DNA of 64,000 nt from Branchiostoma lanceolatum. Taxonomy: Eukaryota > Chordata > Leptocardii > Amphioxiformes > Branchiostomatidae. Positions 10,297-22,639 of this stretch are shown one piece after another (positions within the stretch are counted from its first letter, which is position 1; every line of letters starts with the position of its first letter). The stretch is taken from assembly GCF_035083965.1 (NCBI RefSeq), contig NC_089735.1:3281501-3345500 (forward strand), written 5' to 3'. The notes beneath the pieces are model-generated. The model was not told the DNA's origin and made no database searches. It saw only the letters and a list, made by a program, of their open reading frames with translations. Made by a program: the position numbers and the translations under genes.

Positions 10297-13200
10297 TCAC
10301 CCACTAACAGTTGTAGTAGTGATGATGTTGGTAGGTGCACTCTGGACCAGGCTGTGCAACAGAGACTGTGGTTGGGCGTGAGTCGAAGTTGTCGGCACCA
10401 CACTGTTGAAAGTGTCCATGGTGTTTGAAGCACCTGGAATAAAGTTTTAGAGTTACTTTATTAGAAATATGAAGTATCTAAATCCAGGATGAGAAAGATT
10501 ACACACTAGACATATTTCAGTACCCAGTTCAGAACTGATGGAAAAAAAAGGTCTCTGGTTGTCAATTGATATTGAAAAAAGTATATGAATGGAAAGATAA
10601 CTTGCAAATGATGCATCATTCGATTCTACATGCAAATTCAAGACTTGTAATTTATCCATATAAGTTTATGAAGTTAGACAACCAGGTTAGGTCCAAAACA
10701 ATTCAGTCTCTACAACTGTATCAGATTTCACTAGAACGAACTGGCAGATTGAGTCGATACTATGTACTGTGCTGGTATTGACTTGTTCTGCCAGTTCATT
10801 CTAGTTACGCTGAAGAAGAGTGATGAGTGCCGCTCGAAACGTGGGGAAGTAATCTCCGAACCTTATCCAGATGTAGAGACTGGATTGTCTCTAAACATAT
10901 ACATGAAACTATCACAAAATTAACCATATACATTTAACTATCACAAAACATGGTCCCAAGCAAGAGGGAATTTTAAAGATGTGTGTAACGTTCTTACCTG
11001 GGGTGTTGAAGTAATTCGGCATGGGGATGGGAGAGGCGTTGGCATTCTGCACTAGTCCGGGCCTTGTTGGTGCGTTGCTCGCTTGGGCCGTGTTTGCCAA
11101 TCCTCCATAGTTCACAGACTGTTGTACGCTCAGTCTGGCTGTTGTGGTCAGTGTTGTGTGGTACGGCGCTTGCCCGGTAGGTGTCGTCCTCGCTTTCATG
11201 AGGATGCTCATGATTTCTTTCATGGTCGATTCGTCCATGCCCAACGAAGGCAGCAAGCTGTCGGGGTTAGTCAGCGGGTCGAGGGAGCGCGACGGCTGGA
11301 CAACGACGGCGGGGTTGGCGGCGCCGTTGACCGAGGACAGCGCGCACGACGCCGCGGTGTTCTGGAAGGTCTGCTCGTGAAGAGTCGACGGTAGCCAGCC
11401 AGGGACGCTGCTGTTCGGGGTGTTCCCGCTAGGGCACCAATGATTCGGAGACTGCATGAAAGCGGTCGGGTAGCCGGCGTTTGGAAAGCCCGTCTCTTCG
11501 AGCTCATTACCGTCTCGGGCAGGGCTGTTGCCTCTGTTGCTGTGGGTTTCTTCAAGGCCTAGTACGTCCTTTGGCCAAAAAAGAAGAAAGAAACCGTAAA
11601 TACAGAGCATATAGAATTATTGTTGAACAAAAAAACGCATTTGAAAATATAACTGGTAATGTCGAAGGTAGAACACTCTTGAATACAACTTAGACAACAA
11701 CGCAAACAATAAAAAAAAAAAAAAAACACAAGAAAAGGTTACGAAAAGATGTAAGAAATATGAATAAATGCCTGAAAATAAATGGCACGTAATCTGAACG
11801 GAGGGCTTGGGGCCATTGTAGGGTGGGGCACAGTTTACCTTTGCGCTCGCTATTGTCGTTTGGGTCTTTCAAAAGTACGCTCAAACAAGCTGGTTCAAAG
11901 ACCGGTCTTTTTGTACCCATTCCCCTGGCCTTCTTGGAAGCCAGGACCTGCATCTGAAGTGTTTATCACATGACCTCGTGTCGAAACCTTTTCCGAGAAC
12001 ATTAACAATCGTCAAAGTTTCGTTCCAGTGAAACTGCAGACGACTCTTCTAGGATGGAGGTCACCATGGAAACGGTCTCGTTCCCAGAACCGGACCACCT
12101 CTGCTCGTTTCGTACCGGATAAATAGTTTCTGACCGCCTCTTAGTCCACTTCAGTTTCACTTTTGTTTTCTGATCTATTGTCATTCGTGATGTTCAAATT
12201 CAGGTCTACTAAGGATTTCTCAACAAGTTCTGTATTTGACAGAATGAAGGGTTGTGGAAGGAGTGGGATGGGCTCCGTCTTCCAATACCGTGCCCTAGAC
12301 ACAGCGGATAAACGGCCCACTGCCCCTACGGCCTCAAAAAGGCTATGGGACTACCTTTACCTCTTTTGTTCACACTTTAATACAGGCAAAACACGCGCAA
12401 AACAGACCGAAGTTAACATCTGTTTAGCAAAGGTATGAAAGCTTTTGTCTTTACCTCGACAACTTCTTCGTCTGTAGGTGCGTTGTCACTGATGTCACTA
12501 CTGTTATCACAATCACTCAGCCCTGTGAAGAATATAGATAGTTCATTTATCAACATGGAAGTTTATCAACACAGCAAGGAAGAGATCTAGAGAGCCATGT
12601 GAGCTCCAATCGGATGGTGTCCGTTTTTGGTTACCTTGTCGGCTAGCAGCTGTATTCAAGAAAGATCAAGAAAGACACCCGTCGCCTCAGCTGTGTTCGT
12701 ATCATTGTGTTCATGCGCAAAGACCCGAATCTATGAATTTATTAAATAAAATGTTACGCAGCTGAAACTTTGGCTGGGATATCCGTCCGTTTTCAGCTTT
12801 TCTCTACTTTCCAAGCAGTAACTCTGACTTGTTTTTGACGTCTTTTTATGCGTTTTTGCGGGCTTTCTATTTTGAAACAAGCCAGAGACGAAGCTCTGCT
12901 AGGAGAGTACTTGTGTCCAATTCAAAACGCCGTCGCTACCTTCATTTTGGCACAACAGTTTAGAGAGGAAGCTTAAACGAGTCTGATTCTGAAATTTGAA
13001 CCGAAGACCCTACCGTCGTCGCTTGAAGACTCCGTCTTGACGTAGGTTAGCGGGAAGGTGGAACACGACATGTCTGTGAGCTGGCGGGGTGAACCGTGCG
13101 AGGCTTCGGGCACGCTGGGTGGGAAGGTCAGCAAACTGTCCGCTGCACAGAAAGGACAAGAACGGTACGGTTAACGAACGCTCAACAGCTAGTCACTGGA

Positions 13201-16200
13201 TATTACAAATATATTCTTGATTCCGAGGTACAACGTAGAAGTAGGTGGATTTGAGTTCGGATTGTGTAAAGTTGACGACATTCATCAAAGGTTCTACAAC
13301 TTGGGTTTTGTTGTTTCGAAGTATATGCTAAAAGGACCTAGAATGTTTTCCCTTGTATCTGAAAATGACGAATACAAAGCATGGGTGATTTTTTTTTATT
13401 CCCAAAGATTCGATTAGTCATTGGAAAAAAGTTGCAGTTTGAGCATCCTATACTCTGTTGTACACTATATATGTGTTTATGTATGATGTGTTATCCTTGT
13501 GGCATTGATGGATACGTGTATGTGTTATTGCAGTGGTTTTACAATGGATAAGTGTTCTTGCTTAATTGCTTGCTTGCTGATGTCGAGACTGGAAGGTCTC
13601 GAGTCGTGATTCTACTGTGTTCTACTGTATGGTAACCTGGTCACCAGTCTCTACGGGGCGTCTTAGGGGTGTTTTACCGGGCCCAGTCTGCTATAACGAC
13701 TCCTTTCTGTCAGCCTGTCTTCATAGCTGGCATATACTGTATGAGGACAGCGCTCTCAAAACTCACCGCTATCTGACGGAGCCTCTGACTTGGTGTAGCA
13801 CGCATGGTCGGAAGGCAATTTCTCCGACGTGTACTGCTCGATACATCCGAAAGAGGGCGCTGCTTCACGGGTCTGCCTCACGAGGGCCGCCAGCTGCTTC
13901 CCTCTGTGCTGTCGACAGTTCTGTGATGAAACAAGACGATAGAGTTAACGATTTATCGTGGACACGAAACATGCCAACTGGCCTGGCATTGCGCAAACTT
14001 GAATGGGACTTTCAATAGCCATACATTCTCTGGCATTGCGCAAACTTGAATGGGACTTGCAACAGCCAAATATTCTCTGGCATTGCGCAAACTTGAATGG
14101 GACTTGCAATGCCACTAAATATGAGTTTTGGTACGCGGCATCGAATGGCCGATTGGCTAGGCTAAGCTAAACGTTGTGTCCTTGGGAAAGGCACAGTAAA
14201 CGAGTTACCTCAATCCACCCAGGTGTAAAAATGAGTACCTGACTTCGGTTGGGGAGGGAAAAGGCGATGGAAGGAGAGGGGTGGGCTCCGCCTATACCTT
14301 CGACACTGGATAACAATCCACTACCCCTACAACCCCAGGCTACGGGACTACGTTTATGTTTATGTGTATTTGTATTACTGTTAATTTTCGTGGTTTACTA
14401 TCGGGGAAAACGTAGCTAGTTCAGCGGAAACAGATACCTGTAAACCCCGATTGTGCAAGGTTGTGCAATCCTGTTTATTTCTAGGATTGCGACATAAAGC
14501 TGTAGAGTATATTGTTTGGGTATACAATCGGGTAGGTGCGGCCCTCGCGGTATTCATGAAAAGGAAGGAGCACAAGGAAGGAAGTTGCTGAGCCTTAAGA
14601 AGGTGTGGCATTACTTAAGAAGGTGTGGCATGCGCATGAGACATGTATTAGTTCATGTGTCGTTTCCTTAAAAACACTTCGCAGAAAAAAACTGTCTATC
14701 CGTGAGAAGAAAGTTTGGAACAATCATTTCAAATGCTTGACTTAAGAAGGTGGGTCAAGTATAAGATCGTTTCCTTAAAAGAACACTCCGCAGAAAAGAA
14801 AAGAAAAAATTATCCGAGAGAAAAAAAGGTTTGGAACAACCCTGTCTACTCCTACCCTTCAGGGTGGTCGACAAAAGTGAAAAACAAGCCTTCGTCAACA
14901 GGAATGTCCCTTCCCGTCAATAGAAGCAGTCCGTATGTTGTAGATAAATGAACTAAGCCTGCTATTCATCATTATTCCCTCTCCGTAGTTTCCCTATCAG
15001 TACGCGTTGTGGGTCGTGTGACGTGACGGCATGGTGTTTGGCCAAGTCCTAGTTCGACTCCTGTCATGTCACCGATCTTGTGCCCTTGGGAAAGGCACTT
15101 AACACGACTTTCCTCACTCCACCCAGGTGTAAAAATGAGTACCTGACTTCGGTTGGGGAGATGAAAGGCAACCTTTCCAACATCGTGTCCTAGACGTAGT
15201 GGATAATAACCCACAGCCCCCATGGCCTCAGAAAGGCCATGGGACTACATTTTACGCGGTGCCCTATCCAGTACGTGTTGCCCTAGCCATCAACAAATAA
15301 AAAATAAAGAATAAAACAGGCCCGGACTTATTTGCAAAGGGATAAAAGAGACCCGGCAGCTGAACACACTAATGTAAACTCTCCTGGCCGATGAGGCACC
15401 AGGGCATACTGAGAAGGCCTGTCCGCACCTAACCTAGGTCCTTTTTCCTGGAAAAAATCACCACGTGATTTCTCAGCCAACTTCAGCTTGCCCTCTGGAC
15501 CCCGGAGTTCAGTGGCCTGGGATTCACCTGGTGACATTTTTTACAGCAAGGATATTTTCCCCACAAAATGTTTTATATAGAGACTACTTACACTTACTTA
15601 TGATATGATAGTTGGCATTATATGTGTATGCTTTTTTTCTCTGGTGTATGCAACGCTCCATATATTAGCCTTTTAGGTACAGGTAGGTCAAAAAGTCGCT
15701 ACCTTTCAAAAGCGACCGTTGGGATGTGTATGTGTATGTGTGTGCCTACGTGTCTGTGTGTGTCTGTGTGTGTGTGTCTCTGTGTGTCTGTGTGTGTGTA
15801 CGCATCTGTGTGTGCATGTATGCCTTCATCGGTAAAAGATAGATATATAAAACACAGTCTACACAAGGTGGAATACATCTGTACTTTGAACAGATTGTTT
15901 GCCTGGTCCCTTCCATGCTATGTTCTGAGTTCTCTGCGCTGTCCGCTCGAAGCTTAAGGGAACGGCTAGATATAAAAACTGTTTGGACCGCCGCTAAGTC
16001 ATGATCCTATCAAAGCTGCCAGAAGCTCGAAAAATAAACTTACAGCTTCAAACACTCGTATACGCATACAGTAATACCGTATCGAAATTGCAAGCAACAT
16101 GATATTGTCTACTACATTTTTGTATCATCATTCCTCACCGACATTTATCACTCTGTCACACAGTATGACAGATATATGGGTGAGATATCTAGCCCATTTG

Positions 16201-19200
16201 TTCCTGCATATATCATGTATAGATGACATTCACCTTTCGTAGAACGCGATATCACATCGTTTGTATAGCCAAATAAGAAGGGACACAAAGTTCAAAGTAA
16301 GAATCATTTATAGCAAGATAAAGACTGTACTACAAAGAGTCGCATGCAAATACCTAAACGTGGACAGGTATACATATATTCCTCTAGCGTAGTCTCAGTT
16401 TGATACCGACCAAAAGTGCGAGACATAATGAAAAGATCTCAGTACAGTTTATTGATGCTAACGTTGAAGTGTGCGTGTGCGTTCACTGTGCATTTTTTCA
16501 AAGATCAGGTATTTCGACGTCGACTGTGATCTTGATGTCTATGGGGTAATTTCAGTACAGTTCTACAGTACTACATACGTCAGTTCATAGGAAAAAAGAT
16601 TACAAGGAACAATATCATTCGATTCCATTGCAAGAATTCTTCGATGATCTAATATTCGAAAGTATCGGTTTCCTTATTAACAAAAATGTTACTGCTGAAA
16701 AATACCCACTTTTGAGGGGGCCGATCTCTTCTTCTCGACTCTCCCAGTCTTGTGGCTCGGCACCGGTGGTGACGTGCGTGGCTGGGAGCCTGTTCGGGAA
16801 AAAACAACATAGCGGTTACAAAATGGCGTCCTATAGAACGACGCTTTTGGCCGCTCTTATTATAGTATTGCAAGCATGCAAATTCCTTTATTCAATTTTT
16901 CCGCAGCAACTGGCTTGTTTTATTGCCATGTGGGGTTTGAAGAATTTGAAACAGTGTAATTGCATGTGCTACAAAATCGAGAACAAATTTACTAAGCTGT
17001 TACATCAAAGTGCCTTCGTATCGCAAAATAATTTGCTATCGAATATGTAACCTTACGTGTTGTTCTTTTAGTTGATTATGCTTGCCTAGAAGACTAATTC
17101 TAGCCTGGGTGCCATCCTAGATTACTACCGGAGCTCCTGCGTTCGCAACTCTGAAAAATCTGTCTTTTTAAGGGCAACGAGTGTAGGAGCCCCGTTAGTA
17201 ATAGGATGGGACCCAGGCTAACTTCATATTCAGTCACTTCATATAGATTTGTAGCCTCTACCAGGCTCCGCTCGATCGCTGGGAAAATAGTAGAAATCGG
17301 CCAAATAGAGTGAATAGTATGCCAGGGGTAGTCCGAGCCGTGGATCGCCTATTGAGCTTCCCTGCATAGCGGACTACCCCTGGCATACTATTCACTCTAT
17401 TTGGCCGATTTCTACTATTTTCCCAGCGATCGCGCAGAGCCTGGTAGAGGCTGATAGATTTGGACAGCAACGTGCAGTTTAGTGAATGAGATGCGGAATC
17501 AACAAGAAACCAGTCATAGAATTACTGTATCTCTTACTTGTTAGTGCTTGCTTTCCCCTACTGGATTTCCTTCGCTTTTGTTTCCTGTCCACGATCCTGT
17601 AGACCTTGTACGCGGCCTCGCCTTTAGCCTTGCAGGTCTCCCCCCGCAGTTCCACCACGTCCGGCAGGGAGTTCAGCGCGCAGCGGAAGTTCGCCTTCCA
17701 CGTCTTCCACAGGCTCACCTTCTCGTAACACACGTCCGAGCTCTCAGGGTCGAATCGGCCTGCGGGAGGAGAAGAAAATTCATCTATTTATCTATAAATC
17801 TTAAGGATATAGTCCCCTCAGTTAACTGAATCCCATCGCTGCCACCAGTGTAGTAAAGGATAGATGCACGCACTCTCGTTGCCTGTCCAGGACTGATACA
17901 GGGACACTGGGTCCCTGCCCTTTATTGCAAACTAATCAGTAATAGATGTCTGGTGTCTAGATAGACTGCCCGTCTTCCTGCTTTTACAACAGCTAAACAT
18001 CTTGCACTCTAAATGTGTTCACGACAATAGTAATTTTCTCCTATAAATCTCAAAGATAACTTTCAGTTAACTGAGTAACTGATTTCCAAGGGAGCCCTTA
18101 CAAAATCATAACAAATATCAACATTGTTTTTTATTGATGTAAAAAAGACTGTGATAGACAGGAAAACTAGCCTCCATAGCAGGCTCTCTGGGCCTATTTT
18201 TGGGCTTATACTAGTAGTAATATACTTTTGCCGATGATTTCGTTTTGTACTGGGTCGTTTGTGCAGCCGGCAGGCGCTTTTGTATCTATAGGAAGACGAA
18301 ACCACACCTTTTCAGGCATAAAACATATGTCTACTTTCCGATCAAGCCTTTAACACATGTACTTACATCAAGGGTGGTCATTTATATCTAATATAGAAGA
18401 AAAGTGTAAAAGCTTGTAAAAATACTTCAAGTAAACATAGATATATCTACTGAAATGATGTTTCTATTATTTCAACAAACTATACTAATCTAAGTACAAT
18501 GAGTGCTCTTTTAAGTGATGGAACCGTTTACCTGTATGAACAGCCCAAGCCTTGAAGACTGCTGAATGTTTGGTGTGGTTAAAGTGCTGACTGGAGGCGT
18601 GGATCCACGGAACCTACAAGTACATATGAAGAACTTTATTGCGCGACAATTGCAACAGGTACCATGTATGGCAGCATGACAATTGAACTCTCTGTCTGGG
18701 GTGCAGGGGGCTCTCAGTAGAGGTCTGAACTACGATTGAACTACTAGTATTTCTAATGTCTAACAATTCTAAAGAACTAATCTAATATATGAATAACTGG
18801 AGACAATATATCTAGTAGTGTACATGCTAATGCTCTAGAGCAGTAGAACACAACAACATATGTCGTTAGAATGTCTCTCAAACACCCACATAAACAACTA
18901 CTAGAATTAATGATTTTGTAATGTTTTAAGGAAAGTTTGAAACTAACACAGGAGAATCTATATATGTCGTTTTCGTTTTCTTTTGATGGATTTGAAAAAG
19001 AAAATTGTAATTTCATTCTAGTAAAGTTCTTTCAAGATGAACACATGGCACCTCTGTGGCACCTAGAAGAACATAGTCATAGAACACACAACGTAGCAGT
19101 CGTTAGAATATTCCTAAAATATTCAAACGACATGAATAAGTACGTGTTTGTAATGTCTGTTATAATTTTTTGTGGTAATGTGAAAGGAACAGGAGAATCT

Positions 19201-20534
19201 ATATCTGTCGTTTTCGTCTTTTTGTGATGGTTTGAAAATAAGAAAATTGCAGTTTCAGCGAAGTCTTTTCAAGCTGAAAACAGGTTTCTTCCAAATAAGA
19301 CTTTTAAGCATCCTAGGATACGATCCGAAGGCTGAAACGTCGAGCTAGCATCACACTATGGTCGTATGTTCCTCGTTTTATAACAGTGAAAACTTATGAT
19401 AATGATTCTGATTCTAATTTTTTCGACAGCGAATCAGTAGGTCTAGCTAAAATATTCCCACTATTTTCAAACACGGTGAACATCAACTGACATTATTACA
19501 CCCAGCCTATTCCAGCGAAAAACATCAATATTCTTTGCAAATGACGACAAATTGTATTTCAAAATCAATATATAAACAAACAGTTGATGTTACAACTGAG
19601 AGAATGTAGTTGGCGGTTTGCGCTAGCGTAAATCGACGCCATATCTCCAAGAAAGAAAACAGGGATCATGCCGAATGTGGGTACTTTTTTGCAGCTTTAG
19701 AAGAACAGTCGTGGCTATGGTACCATGTACTTAATAGCATAACAACAGAAAAGTATGTAGTAGATTGAAAATCTCGATGTAACGTAGCCTCGAAGGGCTC
19801 ATATGGAAAGCATTAGTTGAGAGAATCGGCGTGTTCAATGTTCGATAGTGTGTGCGTTGCTATAGGGTCGAAATATCTTAGATTTACGGTGAAGGACAAG
19901 TCGTTACTATACGTTTTTTTTTTTTAAACTCAAGAATTTAAGATACGAGAGAAAAATAGAGGGGGCAGCATTCGCATGTACTAGTATACCCGTGAACGGT
20001 TCAGACGAAAATGTGAATTTGTAAAAGGATACAATATGGCTACAAAACAAGAACGATTCTTAGTTGATAGTTCTAAACATTAGAAAACAATGCAACAAAT
20101 TTCACTAGTTTTTTCGAAGCCATATATAAATGACCTATCTTTTGCGTAAAGACATCAAGATTTACAAATGGAGAATACGTAAAATAATTCTCTATGAAGA
20201 AAAGCAAAGAAATAACATGCCGCAAAAATCATAACATCGGACGAATCACATATAGTACGAGAGCTGTTATGTTCACGCCGTCTTTGAATAAAAATCGACA
20301 GAAAAAAAACATTATTTTCATCAAATTGATAACGATAAACAAAGACCAAAATGATGTCGGTACCTTGAATTTTCTTTCCTTCTTGTCCAGCCAGCAGAAG
20401 CCGTGATATTGATCAGTGTCGAGTTGTTGTTCCAGCCATGGCCGCATCCGCAACTTCTGTGCCTGGTCGCCTTGAGCCGACATGTCGTCCGGGTACGCCG
20501 GGCTAGTAGGCACGGTGTCGTCGAAAACCGTCAT
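10297..20534 (-). CDS. IRF: Interferon regulatory factor, IRF1/2-like
   Basis: Transcription factor with an N-terminal IRF DNA-binding domain; the family controls interferon-type and immune genes through GAAA-containing elements. Exons on the minus strand: 20534-20364 (ATG at 20534), 18613-18532, 17759-17538, 16789-16710, 13920-13767, 13142-13014, 12522-12455, 11568-10998 and 10433-10297 (TGA). They total 1614 nt and 537 aa with all phases agreeing. The domain covers about aa 28-145, with RMRPWLE (IRF1/2 style), the five tryptophans at 33, 48, 60, 80 and 105, and WKANFRCALNSLPD. The W4-W5 spacing is 25 residues against 19 in human IRF1 as I recall it, so one loop is about six residues longer. 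The C-terminal half is Ser/Thr/Pro/Asn-rich with no recognisable IAD, also IRF1/2-like. VKTE at 271-274 is a consensus SUMO site. Exon 5 (13920-13767) has little family support and rests on splice sites and phase. A non-coding first exon must lie upstream, because exon 1 is preceded by an acceptor (at 20551). Confidence 0.9.
10700..10885. repeat. Foldback repeat with hammerhead-like core
   Basis: CTAGAACGAACTGGCAGA (near 10730) and TCTGCCAGTTCATTCTAG (near 10786) form one hairpin. CTGAAGA, a GAGTG/CGCTC stem and GAAAC follow (10810-10842). CAGTCTCTACA and TGTAGAGACTG bracket the unit. Located in the last IRF intron, on the opposite strand to the gene. Confidence 0.5.
12236..12362 (+). mobile_element. 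SINE family G, 3' fragment
   Basis: Only the tail is present (GGAAGGAGTGGGATGGGCTC through GGGACTACCTTTACCT). It lies in an IRF intron, antisense to that gene. Confidence 0.6.
12803..12912. mobile_element. Diverged CTCTCCAAGCAGAG-family MITE
   Basis: Shows TACTTTCCAAGCAG at the left, the family core GTTTTTGACGTCTTTTTATG, and GAAGCTCTGCTAGGAGAGTA at the right. In an IRF intron. Confidence 0.5.
13993..14118 (+). repeat. Three tandem copies of a ~47-bp unit
   Basis: Unit begins TGGCATTGCGCAAACTTGAA and continues TGGGACTTGCAACAGCC. It lies about 75 bp upstream of IRF exon 5. Confidence 0.9.
14129..14358 (+). mobile_element. SINE family G copy
   Basis: Matches the family G body (TTGTGTCCTTGGGAAAGGCAC, CACCCAGGTGTAAAAATGAG, GGCTACGGGACTACG), with a decayed head. 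In an IRF intron, antisense to the gene. Confidence 0.6.
14995..15258 (+). mobile_element. SINE family G copy
   Basis: Decayed head (GTGTGACGTGACGGCATGG, AGTTCGACTCCTGTC as B box) and a full family G tail ending CCATGGGACTACATTTTACG. Located in an IRF intron. Confidence 0.62.
15735..15815 (+). repeat. (TG)n-rich microsatellite
   Basis: Imperfect TG/TGTC run. It explains the Cys/Val-rich frame there, which is not a gene. Confidence 0.9.
17101..17220. mobile_element. 120-bp palindromic element, TAGCCTGGGT ends
   Basis: Ends TAGCCTGGGTGCCATCCTA and TAGGATGGGACCCAGGCTA. Same length and end sequence type as the 41758-41877 element. In an IRF intron. Confidence 0.65.
17253..17453. repeat. Near-perfect palindrome (arms ~85 bp) in an IRF intron
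   Basis: AGCCTCTACCAGGCTC at the left and GAGCCTGGTAGAGGCT at the right, with arms sharing AAATAGTAGAAATCGGCC and ACTATTCACTCTATTTGG. A related, shorter element is at 25405-25590. It starts 85 bp after the donor of the exon ending at 17538. Confidence 0.85.
18820..19110 (+). repeat. Direct repeat, copy A (partner 20985-21256), with ISRE-like site
   Basis: About 250-290 bp shared with 20985-21256 (AGGAAAGTTTGAAACT, CAAGATGAACACATG, CACACAACGTAGCAGTCG). It contains TTTCGTTTTC at 18971-18980, which on the minus (IRF sense) strand is GAAAACGAAA, fitting the IRF-binding pattern GAAANNGAAA. It lies between IRF exons 1 and 2. Confidence 0.75.
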
Positions 20535-20984
20535 CGGGTCACAAAATTGCCTAGGAAGAAAAGAAACAGTGTTCACCGTATTCCACATACTTGAAGAAAA
20601 AAAACACGTCTGCATTACGAGTAAGTCAAGAAGGAAATGTTGTTGCGGATGCAATCATTCGACTGCAGTAGAAAATACCCTGTCGTTTCAAATCATAGCA
20701 AATGATATTTTCGTTCGTTGGAACGAAAGACGTAGAAAACAAAGAGTTGTTGTGTTGTAGGACAATAACATCACGGCATTAATTCTCGATCCGGAATCTA
20801 AGGATCTGGCATTTTCAGTTTCTATGCGAATCTAGCAATTTGAAATTTCGGGGAACTTGGCTCAAAGTATGACTCAAGTGAAGTGAGTCAGAACAGTCAA
20901 ACCTGTACTAGTAAACACCTCTGTTTAAAGACCGACTAGCCATTGTGGTCATTTTTGGTGGTCATTATTTTCCCTGTTGACCAT

Positions 20985-21256
20985 AGTACATTAGAACACA
21001 CAACATATGTCGTTAGAATGTCTCTTAAACACCCACATAAACAACTGCTAGAATTAATGATTTTGTAATGTTTTCAGGAAAGTTTGAAACTTACACAGGA
21101 GAATTTATATATATCGTTTTCGTTTTCTTTTGATGGATTGAAAAAAGAAATTGTAATTTCATTTTAGTAAAGTTCTTTCAAGATGAACACATGCTCCTCT
21201 GTGGCACCTGGAAGAACATAGCCATAGAACACACAACGTAGCAGTCGTTAGAATAC
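20985..21256 (+). repeat. Direct repeat, copy B, 5' of the IRF start codon
   Basis: Second copy, upstream of the IRF coding start. The ISRE-like TTTCGTTTTC is kept at 21118-21127. The right part of the duplicated unit is interrupted by a LINE fragment (21257-21625): copy A runs on through ATATTCAAACGACATGAAT, which resumes here at about 21630. Confidence 0.72.
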
Positions 21257-21625
21257 TGCATGTCAAACAAGGTGGAAGACGAAACACATTTTATGTCAAG
21301 TTGCCCATTCTACGACCACGAAAGAAATGAGCTGTTAAAAGACGCCACCATTTTCCATCCTAATTTCTCCACGTTTTCAGACGAAAAGAAAACTACTCTC
21401 CTCTTAACATCACAAAACCCACACATCATAGAAAAAGTGGGATCATTCGTCTTCCACTGTCTCGGAAAAAGAAGCCGAACCCAATAAGCTAGAACTTAGT
21501 GTCAGTAGTTTAGACTAGAGTAGTCATATGTTATTTTGTTCATCATTATCTGTCCGTCCACTCTGTGTTACGTATACATGTACGTGTACTTGCAACTAGC
21601 CTACGGGCAAGAATTTGCAATAAAC
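21257..21625 (+). pseudogene. 3' fragment of a non-LTR retrotransposon (LINE)
   Basis: The open stretch 21260-21487 encodes 75 aa containing DETHFMSSCPFYDHERNELL, matching the Cys/His-rich C-terminal tail common in LINE reverse-transcriptase polyproteins. The 3' end GGGCAAGAATTTGCAATAAA recurs near 44020 and 50945. It is 5'-truncated with no reverse-transcriptase domain, so it is dead. Confidence 0.7.
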
Positions 21626-22639
21626 TTTTCAATATTCAAACGACATGAATCCTGCTTAGAGTGGCCACCTGTCCATTGTGACTATTTTCTTCAAGTCCGT
21701 TGAGTGGTCAAGAAAAACAAGAAACAAGTTGAATGGCACAGACTGAAACGGCAAGCGGTCGCGCCACAACGTCCACTGAATAACTAGTGATACAATAAAT
21801 ATCAATTTCGACATACTAAACAACACAGAACTAAAGACGGTAAAAATTAAGCAGTTTATGCAAAACTAAGCCAAACTGTTATAGTTGCGATATCGAGGGT
21901 TTTAGTATTGCGCTCCCAATACCGACTCCTGGCTACACACACAGCAGCGTGCCAGACCCAATCGTTTGGAGGACCAATGTAGATTATTGGTCCATGTGAA
22001 AACATGTGAAATGAAACAGAAACAAACTGATACACAAGCTAGCAAACATAGATGGAATCGCCAAATAAAAAACCCAGATGGAACGTACGGATTAAGAAAC
22101 ATTTGGAGTAGAACTCAACCCAACCCTGACCTAGACACAGTTACAGAAACGACGAGTCGCCCGCCACCACCCTAAATATATATAACTAGGTCAGTTGGCT
22201 AAATTGCTGCAAAGAAATTGCTTGCAGTTTAAGTCGACAACTTGTAGTACTCAGTACATGTCCAACAGAACATATGATGATCTGGCAATGTGGTAGTTTA
22301 CGGGATACCATTTCTGGTGATGTCACCATTCGGGACACGTCATGCCCGATAACGTAGCCGTGGAAAAAATGACGCGTACTCAGACGGCCATGTTTACCGC
22401 CTCGCAAACATCGTACGAAACGCAGAACTTGTGACTCAAAATGTACGCAGAAGAGACTAGAAAACGATGTACCGTGTGATTTAGATGTAGTGGCGGCGGT
22501 TGGGGATTTAATAAAGGAGTCACAAAGATTGGACAGTTTGGTTAACGTCCGACGCTGTGAGCGTTTCTTTACAACAACAACCGTGGTCTGTGGAAATTAT
22601 GGTGTCATGGTCGCGACTATTCCCTCCTCCATTTTCATT

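Noticed and set aside
21966..22175. 69-residue plus-strand frame ending in PPPP
   Set aside because: No splice sites, signal or recognisable domain; possibly a retroelement remnant but not supportable.
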